NCBI GenBank assembly: GCA_034211175.1
Contig: JAXHUH010000301.1
Location: 1 to 64,000 of the forward strand
DNA length: 64,000 nucleotides
Reading direction: 5' to 3'
Source of the DNA: JAXHUH01 sp034211175
Lineage (GTDB): Bacteria > Actinomycetota > Acidimicrobiia > Acidimicrobiales > CAIXPF01
Below are positions 49,632 through 58,356 of the stretch, piece by piece. Within the stretch, counting starts at the first letter, position 1, and the number at the start of each line of letters is the position of its first letter. Made by a program: the position numbers and the translations under genes. A model generated the notes under the pieces. That model was not told the origin of the DNA and made no database searches. It was given only the letters and a program-made list of their open reading frames with translations.

Positions 49632-50661
49632 CGCCGTCGCCACACCCGTGCGCCCGGTCGTCGCGCTCGCCGACGCCGGGGCGCACCGGCGCCTCGAGCG
49701 TCGCCACCGGATGCGGATGGTCGGGGGCCGCCTGGTCTTCGCCGTGTGCGCCCTGGTGCTGATCTCGATGCTCGTGTTCGCCGCCACCCAGGCGCTGCCC
49801 GGCAGCGCGGCCGAGCGGGCACTGGGTGAGTACTCGACCGACGAGACGCTGGTCGCGGCGGTCGAGCGCCAGATGGGCCTCGACCGGCCCGTCGTCGAGC
49901 AGTACCTCGACTGGGCGTCGGGCGCGATCCGCCTCGACTTCGGCAACGCGCTCGCCAACCAGCGATCGGTGTGGTCGATGGTCCAGAGCCCGCTGCAGAA
50001 CAGCCTGCTGCTCATGGGGGTTGCGTGGATCACCACGAACACCCTGGGCATCGGCCTCGGGATCGCCGCGGCGAGCCGGCGCGAGAGCCGCTTCGACCAC
50101 GTGCTGTCGAACGTGATGGCGGCGTTGTCTGCCGTGCCCGGCTTCGTGTTCGCCATCGGGCTGATCTTCCTGCTGGCGACCGGCGTGTTCCACGTGTTCC
50201 GGCCGGTGTCGCTCATCCCCGCCGACGACCTCGCCTGGCAGCACCTCGACCTGCTGGTGCTGCCGACGATGGCGTTGGTGCTCGACTCGGTCTCGTACTG
50301 CTACCGCACGACGCGGCGGCTCGTGGCCGAGGCGATGCAGAGCGACTACGTCGAGATGGCGATCCTCAAGGGGGTGCCGCCGCGCCGGGTGCTGCTGCGC
50401 CACGCGTTCCCCAACGCGGCGGCCCCGCTCGTCCAGGTCCTGGCGATCAGCGCGCTGTACCTGCTCAGCGGGATCGTGGTCATCGAGATGGTGTTCAGCT
50501 ACCCCGGTATCGGCCGGACGCTGGTCAGCTCGGTCTCGGTCCTCGACAGCCCGATGATCCAGTGCATCGTCATGATCCAGGCCGGCGCGTTCCTCGTCGT
50601 CAGCCTGGGCGCCGACCTGCTGTCGCTGCGGCTCAGCCCGCGCCGGTGGTCGGTCCGATGA
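49624..50661 (+). CDS. ABC transporter permease, DppB type
   Basis: A 345-residue membrane permease with about six helices. The EAA loop (MQSDYVEMAILKGVPPRRVLLRHAFPNAAAPLVQ) is intact. It overlaps the binding-protein gene by eight bases and the next permease by four. Part of the oligopeptide-type importer. Confidence 0.93.
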   Translation: MSSAVATPVRPVVALADAGAHRRLERRHRMRMVGGRLVFAVCALVLISMLVFAATQALPGSAAERALGEYSTDETLVAAVERQMGLDRPVVEQYLDWASGAIRLDFGNALANQRSVWSMVQSPLQNSLLLMGVAWITTNTLGIGLGIAAASRRESRFDHVLSNVMAALSAVPGFVFAIGLIFLLATGVFHVFRPVSLIPADDLAWQHLDLLVLPTMALVLDSVSYCYRTTRRLVAEAMQSDYVEMAILKGVPPRRVLLRHAFPNAAAPLVQVLAISALYLLSGIVVIEMVFSYPGIGRTLVSSVSVLDSPMIQCIVMIQAGAFLVVSLGADLLSLRLSPRRWSVR

Positions 50662-51572
50662 GCCTGGCCGAACCCACCGTCGTCGCCGGGGGAGAGGTGG
50701 GGGAGACCCCGACGACCCGCAGGTCACGGCCCGGGTGGGCGCTCGTGCGCCACGCCCTGTCGACGCCCGCGGGCTTCGCGGGGTTCGTGATCACCGCCGC
50801 GGTCAGCGCGCTCGCGCTGCTCGGGCCGTTCGTCGCCCCCTACGGCTCGACCGACCTGCTCGCCACCGCGTTCGAGACCCCGAGCGCGGACCACTGGCTC
50901 GGCACCGACCAGATCGGGCGCGACGTGTTCTCACGCGTCCTCGACGGCGGCTGGATGATCCTGCTCCTCGCCGCCGGCGCCACCGCCATCGGCGTCGGCA
51001 TCGGCGGCGTCCTGGCGGTGACCGCGGCCTACCGGGGCGGCTGGTTCGACGCTGTCGTCATGCGCGGGCTCGACCTCATGTTCGCCTTCCCGAGCCTGGT
51101 TCTCACGCTCCTGCTCGTGTCGATGGTGAGCGGCAGCGCCACCATCGTGATGGTCGCGGTCGGCGTGACCCACATCCCGATCTGCGCCCGGGTGCTGCGG
51201 GCCGCGGCGCTCGACGTGTCCGAGCGGGAGTTCGTCCAGGCCGCCGAGCTGCAGGGCGTGTCGCCCCTGCGCATCGTGATCACCGAGATCGTGCCCAACC
51301 TCACGGGTGTGTTCATGGTCGAGATCGGCCTCCGGCTGACCTGGTCGGTCGGCGGCATCGCGGCCCTCAACTTCATCGGCTTCGGCCAGTCACCGCCGAC
51401 GCCGTCGTGGGGAAACATGATCCAGGAGGCCCAGGTCGGGCTCCTGCTGAACCCCTGGGCGTGCATGGCGCCGGTGCTGCTGCTCGCGCTGCTGTCGATC
51501 GGCACGTACTCGCTGACCGACGCGATCGCCCAGTCGTCCAAGTCCGGCGGCGTCAGCCAGGAGGGCTCATGA
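50658..51572 (+). CDS. ABC transporter permease, DppC type
   Basis: A 304-residue permease: HWLGTDQIGRDVFSRVLDGG is the DppC signature, and the EAA loop is LDVSEREFVQAAELQGVSPLRIVITEIVPN. About six helices. The ATG overlaps the previous stop (ATGA) and its stop overlaps the ATPase start (ATGA), a strictly coupled operon. Confidence 0.94.
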   Translation: MSLAEPTVVAGGEVGETPTTRRSRPGWALVRHALSTPAGFAGFVITAAVSALALLGPFVAPYGSTDLLATAFETPSADHWLGTDQIGRDVFSRVLDGGWMILLLAAGATAIGVGIGGVLAVTAAYRGGWFDAVVMRGLDLMFAFPSLVLTLLLVSMVSGSATIVMVAVGVTHIPICARVLRAAALDVSEREFVQAAELQGVSPLRIVITEIVPNLTGVFMVEIGLRLTWSVGGIAALNFIGFGQSPPTPSWGNMIQEAQVGLLLNPWACMAPVLLLALLSIGTYSLTDAIAQSSKSGGVSQEGS

Positions 51573-53410
51573 CCTCGACCGTGGCCCCGGGCCGGACCGG
51601 GACGGTCGTCTCGGTCAGCTCGCTGTCCATCTCGACCTCCGCCAGCGACGACGTCGTGCGCGGGGTCGACCTCGAGCTGGCGCCGGGCGAGGTCGTCGGC
51701 CTCGTCGGCGAGTCGGGCTCGGGCAAGACGTCACTCGCTCACGCCCTGCTCGGCTACAGCCGCCGCGGGCTGCACATCTCCGCGGGCGACGTCGTCGTCG
51801 ACGGCCACGACCTGCTCGACGCGTCGCCCGCGCAGGTCCGGGCGCTGCGGGGCTCGACCGTGTCCTACGTGCCCCAGGACCCGATGACGGCGCTCGACCC
51901 CGGCATGCGCATCGAGGACCAGGTGCTGGAGGTGCTCGCGGTCCACGGCCTGGCCGGCGACCGCGACGCCGCGCTCGAGCAGGTCCACACCGCGCTCGCC
52001 AGCGCCGGCTTCGAGCTCACCGAGCGGCTGCTGGGCTCCTACCCCCACCAGCTCTCCGGCGGGCAGGCCCAGCGCGCCGCCATCGCCATGGCGTTCGTCG
52101 CCTCGCCCAAGGTCGTGGTGCTCGACGAGCCCACCACCGGCCTCGACGTGTCGACCCAGGCCCACGTGATGGCGACGATCCGGCGGCTGTGCGCCGAGCA
52201 CCACACCGCGGCGGTCTACGTCAGCCACGACCTCGCCGTCGTCCACACCATCGCCGACCGCGTCGTCGTCATGTACGCCGGCGAGGTCATCGAGGTCGGC
52301 ACGGACCACCAGATCTTCGCCGAGCCCGCCCACCCGTACACGCGGGCGCTGGTCGACGCCATCCCCTCACCCGACGGCCGCCACGAGCTGATCGGCGTTC
52401 CCGGCGTGCCCCCCGCCCCGAACAACCGGCCGGCCGGCTGCGCGTTCGCGCCCCGCTGCGAGCTGGTGCAGCCCGAGTGCCTGACGACGCCCCAGGTGAT
52501 GTGGCCCCGCGCCGGCGGCCACGAGGTGCGCTGCGGGGTCATCGGCTCCGGCTCCGCCGTTGCGTCCCGCGAGCGGGTGCCGGTCGTGACCGGCAACTCG
52601 ACCTCCGCCGGGCCCGACGGGTCGGGCGAGGGCGCCGAGGTCGCACTCCGGGTGCGTGGCCTCACCGCCAGCTACGGGTCGCGGACCGTGCTCCACGACG
52701 TCGACCTCGACCTGCCCACGCACCGGTGCCTGGCGCTCGTCGGTGAGAGCGGCTCGGGCAAGTCGACCGCCGCCCGCTGCCTCGCCGGGCTCCACACCCG
52801 GTGGGAGGGCGAGGTGCGTCACGGCGACGACCTGCTCGCCCGGTCCGCCCGCGACCGCAGCCGCCAGCAGCTGCGGCGCATCCAACTCGTCTTCCAGAAC
52901 CCGTACGCGTCGCTGAACCCGAGGCGCACCGTGCGCCGCACCCTCGAGCTGGCGCTTGCCCGGTCCGGCCAGAAGCCGACGGGCAGCACCGACCGGGTGG
53001 TCGACGCGCTCGACTCGGTGGCGCTCGGCCGGCGCTTCGCCGACCGCTACCCGACCCAGCTCTCCGGCGGCGAGCGCCAGCGGGTCGCCATCGCCCGGGC
53101 CCTCATCGTCGAGCCGGAGATCCTCATCTGCGACGAGGTCACCTCGGCCCTCGACGTCTCCGTCCAGGCGACGATCGTCGCCCTCCTGCGCAGCATCGCC
53201 GACGAGCGGGGCCTCACCATGGTGTTCATCACCCACAACGTCGGCGTCGTCCGCGCCATCGCCGACGAGGTCGCGGTCATGCAGGCCGGTCGGGTCGTCG
53301 AGCACGGCGCCTGCGACCGGGTCCTCGACCACCCCCGCCACGCCTACACCCGCACGTTGATGACCGACGTGCCCCGCATCGAGCTCGACCCCGACCGGGC
53401 GGCATCGTGA
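51569..53410 (+). CDS. ABC transporter ATP-binding protein, two ATPase domains fused
   Basis: A 613-residue fusion of DppD- and DppF-like ATPases, so one protein supplies both nucleotide-binding domains. First domain: Walker A GESGSGKTS, signature LSGGQAQRAAIA, Walker B VVVLDEPTTGLD, and a C-terminal oligopeptide-transporter zone with Cys residues (CAFAPRCELVQPEC). Second domain: Walker A GESGSGKST, signature LSGGERQRVAIA, Walker B ILICDEVTSALD, with the shorter ending. All motifs are intact in both halves. Confidence 0.94.
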   Translation: MTSTVAPGRTGTVVSVSSLSISTSASDDVVRGVDLELAPGEVVGLVGESGSGKTSLAHALLGYSRRGLHISAGDVVVDGHDLLDASPAQVRALRGSTVSYVPQDPMTALDPGMRIEDQVLEVLAVHGLAGDRDAALEQVHTALASAGFELTERLLGSYPHQLSGGQAQRAAIAMAFVASPKVVVLDEPTTGLDVSTQAHVMATIRRLCAEHHTAAVYVSHDLAVVHTIADRVVVMYAGEVIEVGTDHQIFAEPAHPYTRALVDAIPSPDGRHELIGVPGVPPAPNNRPAGCAFAPRCELVQPECLTTPQVMWPRAGGHEVRCGVIGSGSAVASRERVPVVTGNSTSAGPDGSGEGAEVALRVRGLTASYGSRTVLHDVDLDLPTHRCLALVGESGSGKSTAARCLAGLHTRWEGEVRHGDDLLARSARDRSRQQLRRIQLVFQNPYASLNPRRTVRRTLELALARSGQKPTGSTDRVVDALDSVALGRRFADRYPTQLSGGERQRVAIARALIVEPEILICDEVTSALDVSVQATIVALLRSIADERGLTMVFITHNVGVVRAIADEVAVMQAGRVVEHGACDRVLDHPRHAYTRTLMTDVPRIELDPDRAAS

Positions 53411-54195
53411 CGGCCGCGACCGAAGCGACCGACGACGCGGCACCGCCGGCCGGGCACCGGCCCTCGACCGCCCTCGTCACCGGCGCGGCCCGGGGCATCG
53501 GGCTCGAGTGGGTGCGCCAGCTGCGCGCCGACGGCGTCACCGTGATCGCCGGCGTCCGTACGACATCGGACCAAAGCGCGCTCGAGGACCTCGGCGCCGG
53601 ACCTGGCGGCGAGCTCATGATCGTCGAGCTCGACGTCACCGACGAGGCCGCCGTGCACCGGGCCCGGGTCGACGCGGTCGAGTTGATCGACCACCTCGAC
53701 CTGGTCGTCAACAACGCCGGCACCGGCGCCGGGCGCCCGGCCACCCCGGCATCGAAGGGGCCGGTCGAGGCGCTCGACCCGGCGGCGATGGGCACGGTGA
53801 TCGCCACCAACGCGATCGGGCCCGTGCTGGTCGCCAAGCACTTCGTCGACCTCGTCGCCCGCTCGGCGCGCGGGGTGATCGTCAACACCACCACCGTGCT
53901 CGGCTCGTTGGCGCTGGCGAGTCGGCGCGACGCCCGCATCATCACCAACTACGCCTACCGGGCCGCCTACGCCGCCCAGAACATCATGACGCTCCAGCTC
54001 GCCCAGGAGCTCGAGCCCCGCGGCGTCATCGTCGTCGGCCTCGGCACCGGCCACACGCGGTCGCGCATGGGCGACCGCGACGCCGCCCAGTCGACCACCG
54101 AGTCGGTCACCGCCCAGCGTCGTGTCGTCTCGACGCTCACCGCCGCCGACTCCGGCCGCGTGATGTCGCACCTCGGGACGGACGTGGAGTGGTGA
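53407..54195 (+). CDS. SDR-family protein without the catalytic Lys
   Basis: A 262-residue short-chain dehydrogenase. The NAD(P) motif TGAARGIG and the NNAG motif (VVNNAGTGAG) are intact. The active-site YxxxK reads YRAAY (in NYAYRAAYAAQN): Tyr is there, Lys is Tyr, and the preceding Ser position is Thr. Cofactor binding should be kept but normal hydride transfer is doubtful. GTG overlaps the ATPase stop. It may act in an unusual reaction or only as a binding protein. Confidence 0.85.
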   Translation: MTAATEATDDAAPPAGHRPSTALVTGAARGIGLEWVRQLRADGVTVIAGVRTTSDQSALEDLGAGPGGELMIVELDVTDEAAVHRARVDAVELIDHLDLVVNNAGTGAGRPATPASKGPVEALDPAAMGTVIATNAIGPVLVAKHFVDLVARSARGVIVNTTTVLGSLALASRRDARIITNYAYRAAYAAQNIMTLQLAQELEPRGVIVVGLGTGHTRSRMGDRDAAQSTTESVTAQRRVVSTLTAADSGRVMSHLGTDVEW

Positions 54196-54241
54196 GCCCC
54201 CGTCCGCACCCGACCCCACCCGCTCCGGCAGGAGGCCCCAC

Positions 54242-55342
54242 ATGACGCTGCCCTTCGACGAGAAGATCCGCTCGACCTGCTCGTCCGAGCTCTACGACTA
54301 CCTCGTGGGCTGGCGGCCCGACGCGACCCCGCTCGGCGACCCCAACGAGGCGGCGTTCCTGCACTACCGGCTCATGCCCCGCATCCTGCGGGGCGGCGGG
54401 CGGCCCGACCTCGCGGTCGACGTGCTCGGGACCGCCTCGACGCTGCCGCTCATGGTCGGGCCGTTCTCCGGCGACCGGCTGTTCCACGAGGACGGCCTGC
54501 GGGCCGTCGTCGCCGGCGCCCGCACCCACGGCATCCCGGTCATCATCTCGAACCACACGTCGATCCCCCTCGACGAGCTGGTCGGCGACGGCGGCGACAC
54601 GTGGCTCCAGGTCGGCGTCCACGAGCCGGTCGACGAGGCCACCGACGGGCTCGACCGCGCCGCACGCGCCGGCATCGGGACGATCGTGGTCACGGCGGTG
54701 ACGCCCAACCACTACTCCCACCGCACCCACCCGGCGCGCTTCAACGTCATCGACGCCATGAACGCCAAGGGCCTCGGCACCATCCGCCGCATCGATCCCG
54801 ACCGGCGGCCCGGGTCGAACGAGCCGTGGACGTGGGGCGAGCTGGAGCGGTTCGTGGCCATGGCCCACGAGCGCGACCTGCGCGTCGTGCTCAAGGGCGT
54901 GCTCCACCCCGGCGACGCCGAGATGGCCGAGGACGCCGGCTGCGACGCGGTCATGGTGTCGAACGCCGGCGCCCGTCAGCTCAAGCGCATCGCCCCCTCC
55001 CCGCACCAGATCGCACCCGTCCGGGCCGCGTGGGGCGACGATCGGCCGCTGCTCGCCGAGGGCGGCATCCGCCACGGCAGCGACATCATCGTCGCCCTCG
55101 CGCTCGGCGCGGACGTCGGCGTGGTCGTGCGACCCGTCGCCGCCGGCCTGGCTGCGGCCGGCCAGGAGGGCGTCGAGGAGGTCCTGGCCACCCTGCGCGA
55201 CGAGCTGCTCGGCGCGTGGTCCTGGCTCGGGCTCGGCGCCCTCGACGAGGTCGGCCCCCACGTGCTCCACACCGACGCCCCGATGGCGCCGCTCGGCGCA
55301 GGCGTCCCTCCGGGGCCGCCGCCCGGTGGTGGCGGTGGCTGA
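54242..55342 (+). CDS. FMN-dependent alpha-hydroxyacid dehydrogenase family protein lacking the catalytic His (second of two)
   Basis: A 366-residue paralogue of the protein at 46837. FMN elements: ELYDYLVGW at the start, VVLKGVLHPGDA with Lys, EGGIRHGSDIIVALALGADVGVVVRPV. The active-site motif is SNAGARQLK (about residues 239-247): the catalytic His is Ala, the Arg is kept. The C-terminus ends in a Gly/Pro-rich tail that overlaps the next gene by 17 bases. Both paralogues in one island suggests two steps or a heteromer. Confidence 0.87.
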   Translation: MTLPFDEKIRSTCSSELYDYLVGWRPDATPLGDPNEAAFLHYRLMPRILRGGGRPDLAVDVLGTASTLPLMVGPFSGDRLFHEDGLRAVVAGARTHGIPVIISNHTSIPLDELVGDGGDTWLQVGVHEPVDEATDGLDRAARAGIGTIVVTAVTPNHYSHRTHPARFNVIDAMNAKGLGTIRRIDPDRRPGSNEPWTWGELERFVAMAHERDLRVVLKGVLHPGDAEMAEDAGCDAVMVSNAGARQLKRIAPSPHQIAPVRAAWGDDRPLLAEGGIRHGSDIIVALALGADVGVVVRPVAAGLAAAGQEGVEEVLATLRDELLGAWSWLGLGALDEVGPHVLHTDAPMAPLGAGVPPGPPPGGGGG

Positions 55343-56189
55343 CGCCCGGGTCGTCGTCGTCGGTGCCGGTGCGATCGGCTCGGTCGTCGCCGCGGAGCTG
55401 CGCGCCGGACGGGTGGCCCACGCCGCCCTCGCCGGTGTCGTGCGCTCCGGCGGCGTCGTCGACGGCGACGGTCGCCCGGTGGCCGACCTGCTCGGCGAGG
55501 CCGACATCGTCGTCGAGGCGGCCGGCCACGACGCGCTCCGCGCCCTCGGCCCGATCGCCGTCGCCGCCGGCGCCGACCTGGTCGTGTGCAGCGCCGGGGC
55601 GCTCGTCGACGACGACCTCCGGGCCCGTCTGGGCTCGGGGCCCGGCACCCTCCACCTGATCCCCGGCGCGCTCGGCGGGCTCGACGCGCTCCGCGCCGCC
55701 CGGCGGGCCGGCCCGCTGCGGAGCGTGACCCTGCGCTCGACCAAGGCCGGCCCCGCGCTGGTGCGCGACTGGATGGCGCCGGCGTTGCAGGACGGCCTCG
55801 GGCGCGGCGAACCACTCGTCGCTTTCGACGGCACCGCCCGCGAGGCCGCTCGCCGCTTCCCCGAGTCGGCCAACGTCGCCGCCACGCTCGGTCTCTGCGG
55901 CGTGGGCCTCGACGACACCCACGTCACGATCCTCGGCGGCCCGGTCGGCTCCGCCACGAGCCACGTCGTCGAGGCGAGCGGGCCGCTCGGTGACCTCGTC
56001 GTCGAGATGGCCAACCGTCCCTCACCCGACAACCGGCGCACCTCGGCGGTCGTGCCGTGGAGCGCGATCGACACCGTCGCACGCCTCGCCGAGGCCCACG
56101 CCCGCCGCGACGTCCCGCGTTGCCCGTCCGCCACCGCGAGCGCGGACACCTCCCCGCCCCTTCCGAACAAGGAGCCGAACCCGACATGA
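55326..56189 (+). CDS. aspartate-dehydrogenase-like protein (NadX family)
   Basis: A 287-residue NAD(P) enzyme. The Rossmann motif is VVVVGAGAIGSVVAAEL, with IVVEAAGHDALRALG and VVCSAGALVDDDL; the C-terminal domain has FPESANVAATLGLCGVGLDDTHVTILGGP and ASGPLGDLVVEMANRPSPDNRRTSAVVPWSAI, the L-aspartate dehydrogenase pattern. It would oxidatively deaminate an amino acid or reduce an imine. In this island it may handle an amino group freed by the other enzymes, rather than make NAD. The start is one of several GTGs near 55326. Confidence 0.85.
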   Translation: MVAVADARVVVVGAGAIGSVVAAELRAGRVAHAALAGVVRSGGVVDGDGRPVADLLGEADIVVEAAGHDALRALGPIAVAAGADLVVCSAGALVDDDLRARLGSGPGTLHLIPGALGGLDALRAARRAGPLRSVTLRSTKAGPALVRDWMAPALQDGLGRGEPLVAFDGTAREAARRFPESANVAATLGLCGVGLDDTHVTILGGPVGSATSHVVEASGPLGDLVVEMANRPSPDNRRTSAVVPWSAIDTVARLAEAHARRDVPRCPSATASADTSPPLPNKEPNPT

Positions 56190-56662
56190 CCGACTCCGTT
56201 GCGCCCGACACCGGCGCGGCGCCACCGAACGACGCCGACACGGATCTCATGCCGCGCGTCGTGCGACTCGACCACGTGGTGCTCCGGGTGTCCGATCCCG
56301 AGCGCTCGGTCGCGTGGTACGTCGAGAAGCTCGGCCTGGTGCCGGACCGTCTCGAGGAGTACCGACGCGGCGAGGTGCCGTTCCCGTCGGTGCGCATCGA
56401 CGCCAACACCGTGATCGACCTCGACGGCCGCAAGCAGGTCGAGGAGGGCCGCAACGTCGAGCACTTCTGCGTCGAGATCGCCCCCACCGACCTGGCGAAG
56501 CTGTCCACCTCCACGTTCTTCTCGGAGATCTCCACGCCGGTGCGCCGCTGGGGCGCTCGCGGCGAGGCCGATCTCGTCTACGTGCAGGACCCCGATGGCC
56601 ACGTCATCGAGCTCCGCCACTACGGGCCCACCCAGGGCTTCGGCTACACGAGCCCGACCTGA
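56186..56662 (+). CDS. VOC / glyoxalase-type enzyme
   Basis: A 158-residue VOC-fold protein after a short disordered start. Metal ligands are visible: His in RLDHVVLRV, His in NVEHFCVEIA and Glu in DGHVIELRHYG, the two-His-one-Glu set. It could be a ring-cleaving dioxygenase or a lyase acting after the Rieske oxygenase. ATG 56186 overlaps the previous stop. Confidence 0.85.
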   Translation: MTDSVAPDTGAAPPNDADTDLMPRVVRLDHVVLRVSDPERSVAWYVEKLGLVPDRLEEYRRGEVPFPSVRIDANTVIDLDGRKQVEEGRNVEHFCVEIAPTDLAKLSTSTFFSEISTPVRRWGARGEADLVYVQDPDGHVIELRHYGPTQGFGYTSPT

Positions 56663-56785
56663 ACCGGGCGACCACGCCTGCGCGCGTCAGCGCGCAGATC
56701 CCGACCGCGCGATCCGCCCGACCGCGCGTTCTGTCCGACCGCACGAACCGACCGACTCGAACCCACGAGCCAGGAGAACAACGAG

Positions 56786-57106
56786 ATGGCAACCAAGGTC
56801 CACCAGCACCGCGTCTACCGCAACGTCACCTACGGACTGGTCGGCCAGTTCAACGACCTCCAGCGCCAGAAGAACGAGCTGCTCGTCGCCGCCGGCCTCG
56901 TGCCCTACGCCGTGTGGGCGCCCGCGCTCGGCGGCCTCAGCCACATGGTCATGACCGCCGAGTTCCCGTCGATGGCCGCCTTCGAGGAGCAGGGCGCCGC
57001 CATCGGCGCCATCGAGGGCTACGGCGCCCTCCACGCGGAGCAGACCTCCCTCGTCGTGCCCGGCACCGCCCGCGACGAGATGGTCAAGCTCGAGGTCGCG
57101 ACGTGA
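56786..57106 (+). CDS. small protein of unknown function in the catabolic island
   Basis: A 106-residue protein (QHRVYRNVTYGLVGQFNDLQRQKNELLVAAGL, then SMAAFEEQGAAIGAIEGYG). The pattern of a ferredoxin-like dimeric fold (as in NIPSNAP or antibiotic-monooxygenase proteins) is suggested by predicted strands and helices, but I cannot name the family. Located 123 bases after the VOC gene; its stop overlaps the start of the Rieske gene, so it belongs to the operon. Confidence 0.7.
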   Translation: MATKVHQHRVYRNVTYGLVGQFNDLQRQKNELLVAAGLVPYAVWAPALGGLSHMVMTAEFPSMAAFEEQGAAIGAIEGYGALHAEQTSLVVPGTARDEMVKLEVAT

Positions 57107-58356
57107 CCCTGCGCCCGGAGGTCCTGCTCCACGCCGCCGAGGTCGTCGGGCGCATGGACGACTGCATGCTCCCCCTCGCCGACGCGGCGATCCTGCCCGC
57201 CGAGGCCTACGCGTCCGAGCTGTTCCACGAGTTCGAGCGCGACGCGATCTACCGCACCCAGTGGCTCTGCGTCGGCCACGTCGCCCAGGTGCCCGACGTC
57301 GGCGACGTCGAGACCCTGTCGATCATCGGCGAGCCGATCATGATCGTGCGGGGCAAGGACGAGCAGGTCCGCGTGCTCTCGGCCATCTGCCAGCACCGCG
57401 GCCACCCCCTCTTCGACGGTCTCGCCACGCCAACCGAGAAGGTGTGCCGGGCGTCGCGTCTGACGTGCCCGTACCACCAGTGGGTCTACGGCCTCTCCGG
57501 CGAGCTCCTCGCCGCCCCCGAGATGCACGCCACGACCCCGCTGCGCCAGCTCAAGGAGGAGATCCGCCTGCCGGAGATCCGCACCGAGATCTTCCACGGG
57601 CTGGTGTTCATCAACTTCGACGACGACGCCGAGCCGCTCGCCCCGACGCTCGCCGCCCTCGACGCCGACCTGGCCAACTACGACACCGACGACCTCGTTG
57701 CCATGCCCGCCATCGACCGTCCCGGGCTGGGTTGGAACTGGAAGGTCCACCTCGAGAACGCCCTCGAGCCGTACCACACCGCGTACGTGCACAAGGGCTC
57801 CCACGAGGAGGCGCCCCTGTCGAACGCGTCGTTCCTGCCGTTCGAGCCGGGCCAGGGCATGATCTGGCACCCGACGTCGCTGCTCAACGAGGACGTCTCG
57901 CTGTCCGGCGGCGAGTCGACCGTCTCCTCGCCCCGGTTTCCCCGGCTCACGGCCGAGCAGCGCAGCCGGGTGATGTTCAGCGCCATCCCCCCGACGCTGT
58001 TCCTCATCCAGAACCCGACGATGCTCGACGCGACGATCCTGTTGCCCAACGGCGCCGGCTCGCTCGACCACCGCCGCATCAACCTCTTCCCCCGAGCCGC
58101 GCTCGACGAGCCCGGCTTCGAGGAGATGTACGCGGCGCTCGTCGCCCGCAAGGACCTCGTCATCGCCCAGGACACGGCAACGGCCGAGGCGGCCCAGCGG
58201 GGCTACGCCAGCTCCTACGCACCCCGGGGCCGGCTCTCCGAGTACGAGGAGACCGTCCACCAGCTCCACGAGTGGCTCGTGCCCCGCTACCGCGCCGCGC
58301 TCGAGGCCGCCACCACACCGACGCCCGCCCCGACCCCCGCAGGGAGCCGCACATGA
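57103..58356 (+). CDS. Rieske non-heme iron oxygenase, large subunit
   Basis: A 417-residue ring-hydroxylating-type oxygenase. The [2Fe-2S] Rieske motif is CQHRGHPLFDG ... CPYHQW (about residues 91-128). The mononuclear iron site is LENALEPYHTAYVHKG with the two His; the bridging residue next to the first His is Glu rather than the usual Asp, as reported for carnitine oxygenase CntA-type enzymes. The likely third ligand is Asp in IAQDTATAE. It would hydroxylate or dealkylate the imported substrate. No ferredoxin or reductase gene is nearby, so electrons come from elsewhere. Confidence 0.92.
   Translation: MTLRPEVLLHAAEVVGRMDDCMLPLADAAILPAEAYASELFHEFERDAIYRTQWLCVGHVAQVPDVGDVETLSIIGEPIMIVRGKDEQVRVLSAICQHRGHPLFDGLATPTEKVCRASRLTCPYHQWVYGLSGELLAAPEMHATTPLRQLKEEIRLPEIRTEIFHGLVFINFDDDAEPLAPTLAALDADLANYDTDDLVAMPAIDRPGLGWNWKVHLENALEPYHTAYVHKGSHEEAPLSNASFLPFEPGQGMIWHPTSLLNEDVSLSGGESTVSSPRFPRLTAEQRSRVMFSAIPPTLFLIQNPTMLDATILLPNGAGSLDHRRINLFPRAALDEPGFEEMYAALVARKDLVIAQDTATAEAAQRGYASSYAPRGRLSEYEETVHQLHEWLVPRYRAALEAATTPTPAPTPAGSRT

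Noticed and set aside
47949..50216. 755-codon minus-strand frame under the ABC importer genes
   Set aside because: Shadow of the binding protein and permease genes on the opposite strand.
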